A program made the translations under genes and the position numbers. A stretch of 64,000 nt of DNA from UBA4416 sp036676295 (GTDB taxonomy: Bacteria; Bacteroidota; Bacteroidia; B-17B0; Aurantibacillaceae), in NCBI GenBank assembly GCA_036676295.1, contig JAKFDE010000065.1, positions 62,001 to 126,000 of the forward strand, given 5' to 3'. Under the pieces are notes generated by a model, which saw nothing but the letters and a program-made list of their open reading frames with translations, was not told where the DNA came from and did not search any database. Shown here in pieces: positions 51,982-59,685 of this stretch (the first letter of the stretch is position 1; each line of letters begins with the position of its first letter).

Positions 51982-53394
51982 TTATTGTTTCTTTTTAAAA
52001 AAGTTTTTAATCGTATCTAAATACGCGGTGAGATCAAACAGAGCCGAGTCTTTGGCAGCTTTGTATGTTAAGAAAATACCTAAAGGTAAAAATAACAATA
52101 AGGGAAACCATGCACCGAAAGCAATAGTGTACACCCCTTCCATCACTAAATCATCATAAACTACAGTTACAATGTAATATAATAAAAAGAAAATAACGGC
52201 AACCACTACAGGTAAACCCATGCCTCCTTTTCTAATGATAGCGCCTAATGGTGCACCTACAAAGAATAAAATAATGCAAGCAAAGGAGACATTTATTTTT
52301 TTGTGCCAACCCATTGCAAAATCTGTTTTTTTAATATGCTGCCCTTTGATTTCATCATTGATAGAATCGATGTAACCGCTCGAGCTTCTTACCAAATTTT
52401 GAGCATTCTCTACACTTCTTCTAAAATCTTCTTTGCTAAGCGATTCGTAGAATTTTTTCAGGTTTTGATGTTCTTTATTAAGATTTGCTGTATGAAGGGT
52501 TCGTGATAAAAAATAGTTAGAAAATTGATTTTCGAGGTTTTTATGTTTTTTAGCAATATCCAGCTCAACGGTGTCAAGTTCTTTTGAAATTTGAAACACA
52601 TTCATCATTTCATGATGGCCATTGAAGGCATCTTCGGCCGTGCGCTTCATTTTAAAATCACTCATGTCTATATTAACATTAAGCTCTTTATAAAGCAATT
52701 GCATTAATGGATGTGTTTTTTTATTGCTTTCTTCCTGATGGATCGCTTCATAGCGAGAACCATTGTTTAATTGTATCTGTAAATAATTAGTGTCTGCAGA
52801 GGTTTTCATGTATCCGCTATCTGCATATAACTGAATATTATTCCCCGGCCCGTCAGAGTGATCATAGATGGATAGATTATAAAGTGTTTGTCCATTAGGA
52901 TTTTTTTTGCCCACTTTGATTGTATAGCCATTTAACTGATTATAGTAAACACCTTCTTTAATACTCAATGTCGGCTTAGCTTGTCTAATATCCCATAATA
53001 AAGAGGCAGATTTAAGAGTAATAGCTGGTAAACAGTAATTATTAAAGACAAAAGTAAAGCCACCTAAAAACAGGATAAAAATAAAAATCGGTTTTAGGAT
53101 CTTAAATAAGGATAAGCCCGAAGATTTAAGGGCTGCCAGCTCATAGTTTTCTGCCAAACTCCCAAAGGTCATAATGGATGATAGCAAAACTGCTAAAGGC
53201 ATTGCTACCGGAACAAAAGAAATGAAAGAATACGTGAAAAACTGAGTCAACACCCAGGCTCCCATACCCTTTCCAATGATATCATCCATGTAGGTGAAAA
53301 CATGTATGAGGAAAAATACGAATACGCCAATAAACAGAGTTAGGAAAAATGGCGGTAAATACGCTTTTAATAAATATTTATGTAAAGTTTTCAG
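51982..53394 (-). CDS. LptF/LptG family LPS-export permease; probable CTG start
   Basis: A 470-residue permease of the LptBFG complex, which pulls LPS from the inner membrane. Membrane helices lie at both ends (including FFLTLFIGVFVFFLIHVF near 16-33, FVPVAMPLAVLLSSIM, IFIFILFLGGFTFVF and four near the C-terminus), with a periplasmic beta-jellyroll region between. The first ATG, at 53289, would drop the first helix. Upstream, the frame reads KTLHKYLLKAYLPPFF, the family's normal N-terminus, back to CTG at 53394, preceded directly by TAA. No ATG, GTG or TTG is available, so CTG is the likely start. Confidence 0.87.
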   Translation of the reverse strand: MKTLHKYLLKAYLPPFFLTLFIGVFVFFLIHVFTYMDDIIGKGMGAWVLTQFFTYSFISFVPVAMPLAVLLSSIMTFGSLAENYELAALKSSGLSLFKILKPIFIFILFLGGFTFVFNNYCLPAITLKSASLLWDIRQAKPTLSIKEGVYYNQLNGYTIKVGKKNPNGQTLYNLSIYDHSDGPGNNIQLYADSGYMKTSADTNYLQIQLNNGSRYEAIHQEESNKKTHPLMQLLYKELNVNIDMSDFKMKRTAEDAFNGHHEMMNVFQISKELDTVELDIAKKHKNLENQFSNYFLSRTLHTANLNKEHQNLKKFYESLSKEDFRRSVENAQNLVRSSSGYIDSINDEIKGQHIKKTDFAMGWHKKINVSFACIILFFVGAPLGAIIRKGGMGLPVVVAVIFFLLYYIVTVVYDDLVMEGVYTIAFGAWFPLLLFLPLGIFLTYKAAKDSALFDLTAYLDTIKNFFKKKQ

Positions 53395-53462
53395 TTAGCT
53401 AATTATTGGCCTAATTTAAAGCATATTTTTAAATGAGAGTAGCCAAATTATATAAACTTTGC

Positions 53463-53470
53463 TATTTTTG
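53463..53470 (+). promoter_or_regulatory. -7 element of the GT2 gene (TATTTTTG)
   Basis: TATTTTTG fits TAnnTTTG and ends 6 nt before the ATG at 53477. The transcript is probably leaderless. No clear -33 element. Confidence 0.45.
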
Positions 53471-53476
53471 TGAGAT

Positions 53477-54226
53477 ATGATTAATGGTAAAAAAATAGTA
53501 GTGGTATTGCCGGCATACAATGCAGCATTAACCCTAAAAAGAACTTACGATGAAATTCCTTTTGATATTGTTGATGATGTGGTGTTGGTAGATGATCACA
53601 GTAAGGATAATACGGCCGATGTAGGCCGAGAAATAGGTATCAAACATATTATTCGCCACGAACAAAATAAAGGTTATGGTGGAAATCAAAAGACATGTTA
53701 TGACAAAGCTTTGTCATTAGGTGCTGATATAGTGATCATGTTACACCCGGATTATCAATATACACCTAAGTTGATACAAAGTATGAGTTACATGATCGCT
53801 AATGATCTGTATCCTGCTGTATTTGGATCGCGTATTTTAGGGAAAGGTGCTTTAAAAGGTGGTATGCCAATGTATAAATACATCTTTAACCGTTGCTTAA
53901 CCTTATCTCAAAATATTTTAATTAATCAAAAATTAAGTGAATATCACACGGGGTACAGAGCATTTAACCGTGATATTTTAGAAACAATTAATTATCAGGC
54001 AAACTCTGATGATTTTGTGTTTGATAACCAAATGATCTCACAAATTTTTTATGCAGGATTTGAGATCGCTGAAATTACCTGTCCTACAAAATATTTCCCT
54101 GAAGCCAGTTCTATTAATTTCAGAAGAAGTATGAAATATGGTTTAGGTGTATTAGGTGTATCGTTCACTCACTTTTTTAATAAGCTTGGATTAGCAAAGA
54201 ATAAAATATACTTAAGAAGAAAATAA
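53477..54226 (+). CDS. Glycosyltransferase family 2 (polyprenyl-phosphate type)
   Basis: A 249-residue GT2 enzyme: VVVLPAYNAALTLKRTYDEI, VLVDDHSKDNT (metal-binding DDHS), HEQNKGYGGNQKTCYDKALS and MLHPDYQYTPKLI, then HTGYRAFNRDIL. The order is that of DPM1/polyprenol-phosphate mannosyl or glucosyl transferases. It lacks the C-terminal membrane helices of some relatives. It is divergent from the LptF/G-like gene and 6 bp upstream of a lipoprotein gene, so probably part of envelope biogenesis. Confidence 0.9.
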   Translation: MINGKKIVVVLPAYNAALTLKRTYDEIPFDIVDDVVLVDDHSKDNTADVGREIGIKHIIRHEQNKGYGGNQKTCYDKALSLGADIVIMLHPDYQYTPKLIQSMSYMIANDLYPAVFGSRILGKGALKGGMPMYKYIFNRCLTLSQNILINQKLSEYHTGYRAFNRDILETINYQANSDDFVFDNQMISQIFYAGFEIAEITCPTKYFPEASSINFRRSMKYGLGVLGVSFTHFFNKLGLAKNKIYLRRK

Positions 54227-54232
54227 ACCTAC

Positions 54233-55306
54233 ATGAGATCTATTCTTTCAACCCTTGTTGTTGCTTCTCTTTTTTTGGTTATATCTTGTAAAGATAAAAA
54301 AACAGAAACAGAAGATACGCAACCAACAACCACTACTACCGGAGGTGGACCAAGTGTTGAAAATACATTAGGCTTTGGTGTATTGGATAAGATCAAAGGG
54401 ATTTGGAATGGCCCGGTAACTTCTACAACCCCTTTAGGCGGCTATCCCGAATGGATCGTAGATTTCAGACCCATTACTGAAAATCAGGTTGCTGCTAAAA
54501 ATGAGTTGGATACGTTGAATGATATTTTTATGTCATTTTTTGTAGTGAAGTATAACAACGAATATAAAATGGCTTTCAGAAATGGTGGTTCATTTGGTGG
54601 TATGAAGCGCGTTTCTTATTTTTTGTGTGATAGTGTATCAGAGATTACTAATCATTCATTTTACCGATTTGCAGAGATATTAAAAGGAAAATCGCGTGCT
54701 TTTACTGAAGTTATTTTAAAAGATGATAGTTTAATTATTAAATCTTATACTAATAAATACAATACTCAAACAAGTTCAACGCCTCATATGACCTGGAGAT
54801 CAAAATTACAAGATCTAACTTCTTGTTCTCCGGCAGTAACTGCATTTAATTATCCTAAAAAAACAGTAACGAAAGATTTTTCCTCTTCGTTTGTTGGACA
54901 AACTGAAGCTGTGTATTATAATTCTACCAACGAGCCGTATCCGGAAACAGCACAGCCTTATTTAGGGAAGACAACTATAAATTATTCATTTGACGCTTCA
55001 CATGTTCCGGATCCTTCAAAGAAAGTTTTTTTAGTCATTACAACTCAGCCTTTACTAAGTGGTATGACGCCTGATTTAGTTAATTTAAAATACCGCTCAC
55101 GCTATGTAATACTGGCAGCTAATGATCTAAGTTTTGAGTTCAATTACATGCATCCGGGTTCGTATTATGTATATGCTTTGTATGATACAGATGGAAACAA
55201 TACATTTAGCAGCGGAGATTGGTTTAGTCCAACAAACACTGCCTTTACATTAAGCGCATTAGGAACAACGACTGCCACTCCTCAAATTAATTTCACTATT
55301 CCTTAG
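54233..55306 (+). CDS. Hypothetical lipoprotein, 357 aa
   Basis: Lipobox FLVISC puts the lipidated cysteine at residue 19, followed by KDKKTETEDTQPTTTTTGGG, a flexible linker. The body begins LGFGVLDKIKGIWNGPV and continues as beta-rich domains (YPEWIVDFRPI, YKMAFRNGGSFGGMKRVSYF, and near the end an Ig-like MHPGSYYVYALYDTDGNNTF). No family is recognised. It shares a transcript with the GT2 gene 6 bp upstream. Confidence 0.75.
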   Translation: MRSILSTLVVASLFLVISCKDKKTETEDTQPTTTTTGGGPSVENTLGFGVLDKIKGIWNGPVTSTTPLGGYPEWIVDFRPITENQVAAKNELDTLNDIFMSFFVVKYNNEYKMAFRNGGSFGGMKRVSYFLCDSVSEITNHSFYRFAEILKGKSRAFTEVILKDDSLIIKSYTNKYNTQTSSTPHMTWRSKLQDLTSCSPAVTAFNYPKKTVTKDFSSSFVGQTEAVYYNSTNEPYPETAQPYLGKTTINYSFDASHVPDPSKKVFLVITTQPLLSGMTPDLVNLKYRSRYVILAANDLSFEFNYMHPGSYYVYALYDTDGNNTFSSGDWFSPTNTAFTLSALGTTTATPQINFTIP

Positions 55307-55308
55307 TA

Positions 55309-55935
55309 TCAGAGTTTAAGTTCTGATAAAAGAAGACTTACATCTTTTGTTTTTTCTAACAGTTTTGCTTGAATACCTGTTTTTAAGGCACCTTCAATGT
55401 GTTGAGGCGAATCGTCGATAAATAAGGTTTCGTTAGGGTTGAGGTTATTTTCTTTTAATACAAAATCAAAAATTTCGGTATCGGGTTTACGCATACCCAT
55501 TCTGCAAGAGTAATATACTTTTTCGAAAAAGGGCTCTAAGTTTTTGTAACCATGTTGGTTGTACAGGTCGGTTTCAAAAGTAGTGATATGAGTTTCGTTA
55601 GTATTGCTCAATAAAAAAAGTCGGTAGTGTTTTTTCAGTTGAGTTAGTAACTCTAAGCGATGAACAGGAAAATCAAGTAACATGGCATTCCAGGCAAATT
55701 TTAATTGATCTAAAGAAGCTTCTGAGTCGATGGATTTATTCAATTCATTAAAAAAATCAGCTTCAGATATTTTTCCTTTGTCAAATAGATCAAATACTGG
55801 ACTTTGTTGTAATTGTGTGTAAATAGTTTCAAAAGGCTTTTGTGAGAGCTTATTGTACTCTGCTATGGTTTTAGGGATGTCTAAATTGATGATCACACCG
55901 CCTAAATCGAAAATTATATTCTTTATTTCGCTCAT
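55309..55935 (-). CDS. HAD-superfamily phosphatase (YihX/epoxide-hydrolase-like)
   Basis: A 208-residue subfamily IA HAD hydrolase. Motif I is IIFDLGGVIINLD with the nucleophile Asp near residue 10, motif II LLSNTNETH, motif III KPDTEIF and motif IV FIDDSPQHIEGA. An alpha-helical cap occupies about 17-85. FDLGGV, with Gly in place of the second Asp, is usual for the YihX-like sugar-phosphate phosphatases. The substrate is unknown. It is convergent with the lipoprotein gene, ending 3 bp after its stop. Confidence 0.9.
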   Translation of the reverse strand: MSEIKNIIFDLGGVIINLDIPKTIAEYNKLSQKPFETIYTQLQQSPVFDLFDKGKISEADFFNELNKSIDSEASLDQLKFAWNAMLLDFPVHRLELLTQLKKHYRLFLLSNTNETHITTFETDLYNQHGYKNLEPFFEKVYYSCRMGMRKPDTEIFDFVLKENNLNPNETLFIDDSPQHIEGALKTGIQAKLLEKTKDVSLLLSELKL

Positions 55936-55939
55936 ATAT

Positions 55940-55970
55940 TTTGATAATCAGCTACAAATATATATTTTTG
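55940..55970 (+). promoter_or_regulatory. Consensus promoter of the tRNA gene
   Basis: TTTG (55940-55943), 19 bp, TATTTTTG (55963-55970); the tRNA begins 29 bp later. It is a complete match to the promoter type used throughout the window. Confidence 0.78.
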
Positions 55971-55999
55971 CGAGCTTAAAATCTGTATTAAATCAGATT

Positions 56000-56073
56000 G
56001 CTCCTATAGCTCATTCGGTTAGAGCAACTGACTCATAATCAGTAGGTGCCTGGTTCGATTCCAGGTGGGAGCA
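56000..56073 (+). tRNA. tRNA with CAT anticodon (elongator Met or Ile2)
   Basis: A full cloverleaf: acceptor GCTCCTA/TGGGAGC, D arm GCTC/GAGC, anticodon arm ACTGA-CTCATAA-TCAGT with anticodon CAT, and T arm CCTGG-TTCGATT-CCAGG. Discriminator A73; CCA is not encoded. It lacks the three GC pairs at the anticodon stem base that mark initiator tRNA. Elongator tRNA-Met is likelier, but tRNA-Ile2 (lysidine-modified CAT) cannot be excluded from sequence alone. Confidence 0.95.
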
Positions 56074-56074
56074 C

Positions 56075-56107
56075 AAAAAGCGAATCTTTTAGAGGTTCGC
56101 TTTTTTT
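56075..56107 (+). terminator. Terminator of the tRNA gene
   Basis: AAAAAGCGAA pairs with TTCGCTTTTT around an 11-nt loop, followed by T residues. It starts two bases after the tRNA. Confidence 0.85.
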
Positions 56108-56139
56108 GTTTATACCAAAACTTCGAGTATATTTCCTTA

Positions 56140-57180
56140 ATGATTGTAGAGCAGTTGAACATAGTTGATTTTATTGGACAAAGTAAAGGAGAACTGATTA
56201 TTGATGTTCGTGCTCCTATTGAGTTTCATAAAGGACATATGGCTAATGCGGTTAATATTCCCTTGTTTGAAGATGCCGAACGCGCAGAAATAGGAACTCT
56301 TTATAAACAACAAGGTAAAGAAACTGCCATTACAAGAGGATTAGAAATTGTTTCCCCAAAAATGGTATCTTTTGTTAGTCAGGTAAAAACACTGACTAAA
56401 AACAAAAAAGCATTTGTTTATTGTTTTAGAGGTGGTATGAGAAGTAACAGCTTCTCATGGCTATTAAATACATCCGGATTAGATACCTGCATTTTACGTG
56501 GTGGCTATAAGGCATTTAGAAATCATGTATTGACTTCTTTTGCGGATAAAAAACAAATTATTTTATTAGGAGGAAAAACAGGTAGCGGAAAAACAGATGT
56601 GTTAAAACAATTAGCTCAGTCCTCTTTTCAAATGATTGATCTGGAAGGACTCGCGCATCATAAAGGATCAGCCTTTGGATCCATCAATGAACAAAAGCAA
56701 AATCCACAACAAGTATTTGAAAATGAATTGTACAATGAGTTGAGTTTGTTAGATGAGTCAAAACCGGTTTTATTTGAAGATGAATCTCAAAATATTGGCT
56801 ACAACAGAATCCCATATCCACTGTGGTTACAAATGAAAGAAGTACCGATCATTAAATTGGAAATTCCTTTTGAGTTGCGTGTGCAAAAATTGGTGGATGA
56901 TTATACCACTGTAGATATTGAAGCGTTAAAATCAGCTGTTAAAAAAATTGCGCAACAGTTAGGAACACTCAATACAAAATTATGTTTGCAATATCTGGAT
57001 GATAGAAATTTAGCGGATGTAGCAAGGTTATCATTATTATATTATGATAAAGCCTATGAACATAGTTATGATAAAAAGAAACAACCTATTATTATTGTAG
57101 ATTCTGAAACCATTGATGCTACTGTTAATGCAGAGAAGGTAAAAGGTGCTATTGAAAATCTGAAAACACAAAAACTGTAA
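56140..57180 (+). CDS. mnmH: tRNA 2-selenouridine synthase
   Basis: A 346-residue protein. A rhodanese domain (about 1-125) has the catalytic Cys95 in YCFRGGMRS; a P-loop domain follows with GGKTGSGKT at 144-152. MnmH replaces the sulfur of 2-thiouridine at the wobble base of certain tRNAs with selenium, through a geranylated intermediate, using selenophosphate. selD follows 9 bp later, supplying that donor. The ATG at 56140 is chosen because the longer frame overlaps the tRNA and its terminator. Confidence 0.95.
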   Translation: MIVEQLNIVDFIGQSKGELIIDVRAPIEFHKGHMANAVNIPLFEDAERAEIGTLYKQQGKETAITRGLEIVSPKMVSFVSQVKTLTKNKKAFVYCFRGGMRSNSFSWLLNTSGLDTCILRGGYKAFRNHVLTSFADKKQIILLGGKTGSGKTDVLKQLAQSSFQMIDLEGLAHHKGSAFGSINEQKQNPQQVFENELYNELSLLDESKPVLFEDESQNIGYNRIPYPLWLQMKEVPIIKLEIPFELRVQKLVDDYTTVDIEALKSAVKKIAQQLGTLNTKLCLQYLDDRNLADVARLSLLYYDKAYEHSYDKKKQPIIIVDSETIDATVNAEKVKGAIENLKTQKL

Positions 57181-57189
57181 ATTCGTCTT

Positions 57190-58218
57190 ATGTCCATTAA
57201 ACTCACTCAATATAGTAAAGCTTCCGGTTGTGGTTGCAAAATAGCACCTGCTGTTTTAGAAGAAATTATTGGAGGATGTAAGCAGACTCTAACCTTCAAG
57301 AATTTATTAGTTGGTAATGAAACAAAGGATGATGCAGCGGTTTACGAATTAGAAGATGGGAATTGTGTGATCAGTACCACTGATTTTTTTACTCCTATTG
57401 TAGATGATGCGTTTGATTTCGGAAAGATCTCTGCTTGCAACGCTATTAGCGATGTGTATGCTATGGGCGGGAAACCATTGATGGCAGTTGCTATTTTAGG
57501 TTGGCCGGTAGAAAAGATTCCGGCAAATATTGCACAACAAGTATTAAAAGGCGCACAGGAAATTTGTACACTAGCCGGAATTCCATTGGCAGGCGGACAT
57601 AGTGTAGATACGCAAGAACCTTTATTTGGTTTAGCTGTAACAGGCCTAGTAAAAAAAGACCATATCAAAAAAAATAATTCAGTTAAAGAAAATGACGTTT
57701 TATATCTTACCAAACCTTTGGGCATTGGTGTGTTAAGCACAGCTTTAAAAAGAGGTTTGTTAAAAGATGATGATTATAAAACACTCATTGAACAAACAAC
57801 AGCTTTAAATACAATAGGAGAGAAGGTGAGTGGTTTTTCTTATGTAAATGCCATGACCGATGTAACAGGATTTGGTTTTACGGGACATTTATTAGAAATG
57901 CTTAACGATACTAAATATTCTGCCGTCATAAAGAAAGAGACTTTACCTGTAATTAATGTTGCAAAAGAATTAGCTAAACAGTTTGTCTTTCCGGATAATA
58001 CTACCCGAAACTATAATGCACAGGCAAAACACATCGCCGGCATGACGGATCTTGATTTTATTTTGTATTGCGACCCGCAAACTTCAGGCGGATTATTGTT
58101 TAGTGTCAGCGCAGATCACGAACAAGAGATGGATCTGTTCTTAAATTCACAACAGCAGTTTTTTGCGAAAGTAGGGCATATCGTTGCTAAACAAGAGACG
58201 GATATTGTGTTTATTTAG
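57190..58218 (+). CDS. selD: Selenide, water dikinase (selenophosphate synthetase)
   Basis: A 342-residue enzyme that makes selenophosphate from selenide and ATP. The catalytic Cys14 and Lys17 are in ASGCGCKIAP, and an ordinary cysteine is used rather than selenocysteine. Aspartates that bind Mg-ATP lie in TKDDAAVYEL-like text and STTDFFTPIVDD; GGHSVDTQEPLFGLAVTG and DVTGFGFTGHL are family motifs. It is cotranscribed with mnmH. No selA, selB or tRNA-Sec is in the window, so the evident use of selenium is tRNA modification. Confidence 0.96.
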   Translation: MSIKLTQYSKASGCGCKIAPAVLEEIIGGCKQTLTFKNLLVGNETKDDAAVYELEDGNCVISTTDFFTPIVDDAFDFGKISACNAISDVYAMGGKPLMAVAILGWPVEKIPANIAQQVLKGAQEICTLAGIPLAGGHSVDTQEPLFGLAVTGLVKKDHIKKNNSVKENDVLYLTKPLGIGVLSTALKRGLLKDDDYKTLIEQTTALNTIGEKVSGFSYVNAMTDVTGFGFTGHLLEMLNDTKYSAVIKKETLPVINVAKELAKQFVFPDNTTRNYNAQAKHIAGMTDLDFILYCDPQTSGGLLFSVSADHEQEMDLFLNSQQQFFAKVGHIVAKQETDIVFI

Positions 58219-58302
58219 AATACTATTGTAAAAATCATTTATCTCAGGTTGTCCTTTATTAAGCGTACCTTTATATTGTCTGTCTAATCAGGCCACGAGC
58301 CT

Positions 58303-58896
58303 ATGGAAAAAGACTTTGAAATACTGATCAATAGTTTTATCAATGATAATGTAGGAATATCTGACCACTTTTTAAGTGATGATTTAGCCAATCATCTTAA
58401 AGCCAATTTACTGGAACTTCATAACAAAAAATTATTGGTTGCTGCCGGTGTTGGTAACGACGAAAAATTTAATCAGGATACAACGGTAAGAGGTGATTCT
58501 ATTTATTGGCTTGATCGTGAAAACGATAATGAATACGAAAATGATTTCTTTGATCAGATCGATGATTTTATAAAGTATCTTAATAGAAGTTGTTTTGCAG
58601 GTATCAATGCTTATGAGTTTCATTATTCGATGTATGAAACCGGAACCTTTTACAAAAAACACCTGGATCAGTTTAATAATAATCCTAGTCGAAAATACTC
58701 AATGATCAGTTATCTAAATGCTGATTGGCAAGAAAGTGATGGCGGACAGTTATTGATCCATCAGCCATACAACAATAAAAAGATATCACCCACCCAAGGT
58801 AAAACTATTTTCTTTAAAAGTAATGAGCTTCAGCATGAGGTGCTGGTTACGAATGAAAGAAGAATGAGTATTACCGGTTGGTTAAAGAGAGATTAA
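58303..58896 (+). CDS. 2-oxoglutarate/Fe(II) oxygenase (prolyl-4-hydroxylase-like)
   Basis: A 197-residue oxygenase. The iron ligands are His120 and Asp122 (KKHLDQF) and His178 (ELQHEVL), and the 2-oxoglutarate-binding arginine is Arg186 or Arg187 (NERRMSITGW). YLNADWQESDGGQL is typical of the prolyl-4-hydroxylase fold (P4Hc). There is no signal peptide, so a cytoplasmic protein or small-molecule substrate is likely. It is not closely linked to selD (85 bp gap). Confidence 0.9.
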   Translation: MEKDFEILINSFINDNVGISDHFLSDDLANHLKANLLELHNKKLLVAAGVGNDEKFNQDTTVRGDSIYWLDRENDNEYENDFFDQIDDFIKYLNRSCFAGINAYEFHYSMYETGTFYKKHLDQFNNNPSRKYSMISYLNADWQESDGGQLLIHQPYNNKKISPTQGKTIFFKSNELQHEVLVTNERRMSITGWLKRD

Positions 58897-58898
58897 CA

Positions 58899-59237
58899 TT
58901 AATCTTTAGATAATAAATTCTTTACATCTTTGATCGCCTCGGTCAGTTTCTTTTTTTGTTCCTTCAATTCTTCAGCTGTTTCAGCTTTGCCTAAGGCTAA
59001 CTGTAATTCTAAATGTTCTAATTTAGCTTTCAGATGATCTAAGCTTTCTTTTTTGTCTTTTACAACTGCATTAAGATCTGCCCTCATTTGGCTGATCTTG
59101 TGTTGCGCTTCTTTTTTGATTTCTTCAAGTTTATCAGACAATTCTGCTTTACCTAGCGCTGTTTGCACTTGCAGTTCTTCTAATTTTGTTGCGGCATTTT
59201 TAAAAAATGAAACAACGTTATCACCTATATGACTCAT
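58899..59237 (-). CDS. Coiled-coil protein with internal duplication, 112 aa
   Basis: An all-helical, charged protein. Two copies of a ~25-residue unit are visible: LEELQVQTALGKAELSDKLE (near 18-37) and LEHLELQLALGKAETAEELK (near 71-90), joined by a basic helix. No signal or membrane segment. Phasin-like or stress-type coiled-coil proteins have this look, but no family is firm. It is convergent with the oxygenase gene. Confidence 0.65.
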   Translation of the reverse strand: MSHIGDNVVSFFKNAATKLEELQVQTALGKAELSDKLEEIKKEAQHKISQMRADLNAVVKDKKESLDHLKAKLEHLELQLALGKAETAEELKEQKKKLTEAIKDVKNLLSKD

Positions 59238-59422
59238 GATATTATGTTTTGGTTATATTAAAGGTAAGTCTAATTAACGGATAAGAAATGATTTTAATGG
59301 TTCTTAACACTGATATAAGTCATAGCAACGATATTTGTGTTGAATGTTTAGTTATTGTTAACTATTGCTTATAGCTATTAGTGTTTAATTTATGATTAAC
59401 TTTATAAAAATATTAAACCAAC

Positions 59423-59623
59423 ATGGCAAAACAAGTGATCAAAACAGCAAAGGCAACAAAAGAAAAAGAAATTACGTTACATGATGCAGTAATTCATCTT
59501 CAGGATTCAATTGATCTGATCGTGAAAGAAAATGAAAAAAGAGATAAACAAATTGCAGAGTTGACAAAAAAAATAAAAGACCTTAAAGAAAAGAAAAAGA
59601 AGAGTAAGGTTTCGAAAAAATAA
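59423..59623 (+). CDS. Small lysine-rich coiled-coil protein, 66 aa
   Basis: A basic protein: LHDAVIHLQDSIDLIVKENE forms a heptad helix, then DKQIAELTKKIKDLKEKKKK and a lysine-rich end. It may bind nucleic acid or another protein; not recognised. It has its own terminator at 59651. Confidence 0.55.
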   Translation: MAKQVIKTAKATKEKEITLHDAVIHLQDSIDLIVKENEKRDKQIAELTKKIKDLKEKKKKSKVSKK

Positions 59624-59650
59624 ATTTTCTTTAATAGCATGTATTTACAG

Positions 59651-59682
59651 ATCCTCCTTTAGTTTTAAGGAGGATTTTGTTT
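59651..59682. terminator. Bidirectional terminator
   Basis: ATCCTCCTT and AAGGAGGAT form a 9-bp stem with a 6-nt loop and a T run. It lies between the small coiled-coil gene and the convergent hydrolase gene. Confidence 0.85.
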
Positions 59683-59685
59683 TTA

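Noticed and set aside
56000..56073. Initiator tRNA-fMet
   Set aside because: The anticodon stem lacks the three consecutive G:C pairs of initiators.
56065..56139. Upstream start for mnmH
   Set aside because: The region overlaps the tRNA 3' end and its terminator; ATG 56140 begins directly at the rhodanese domain.
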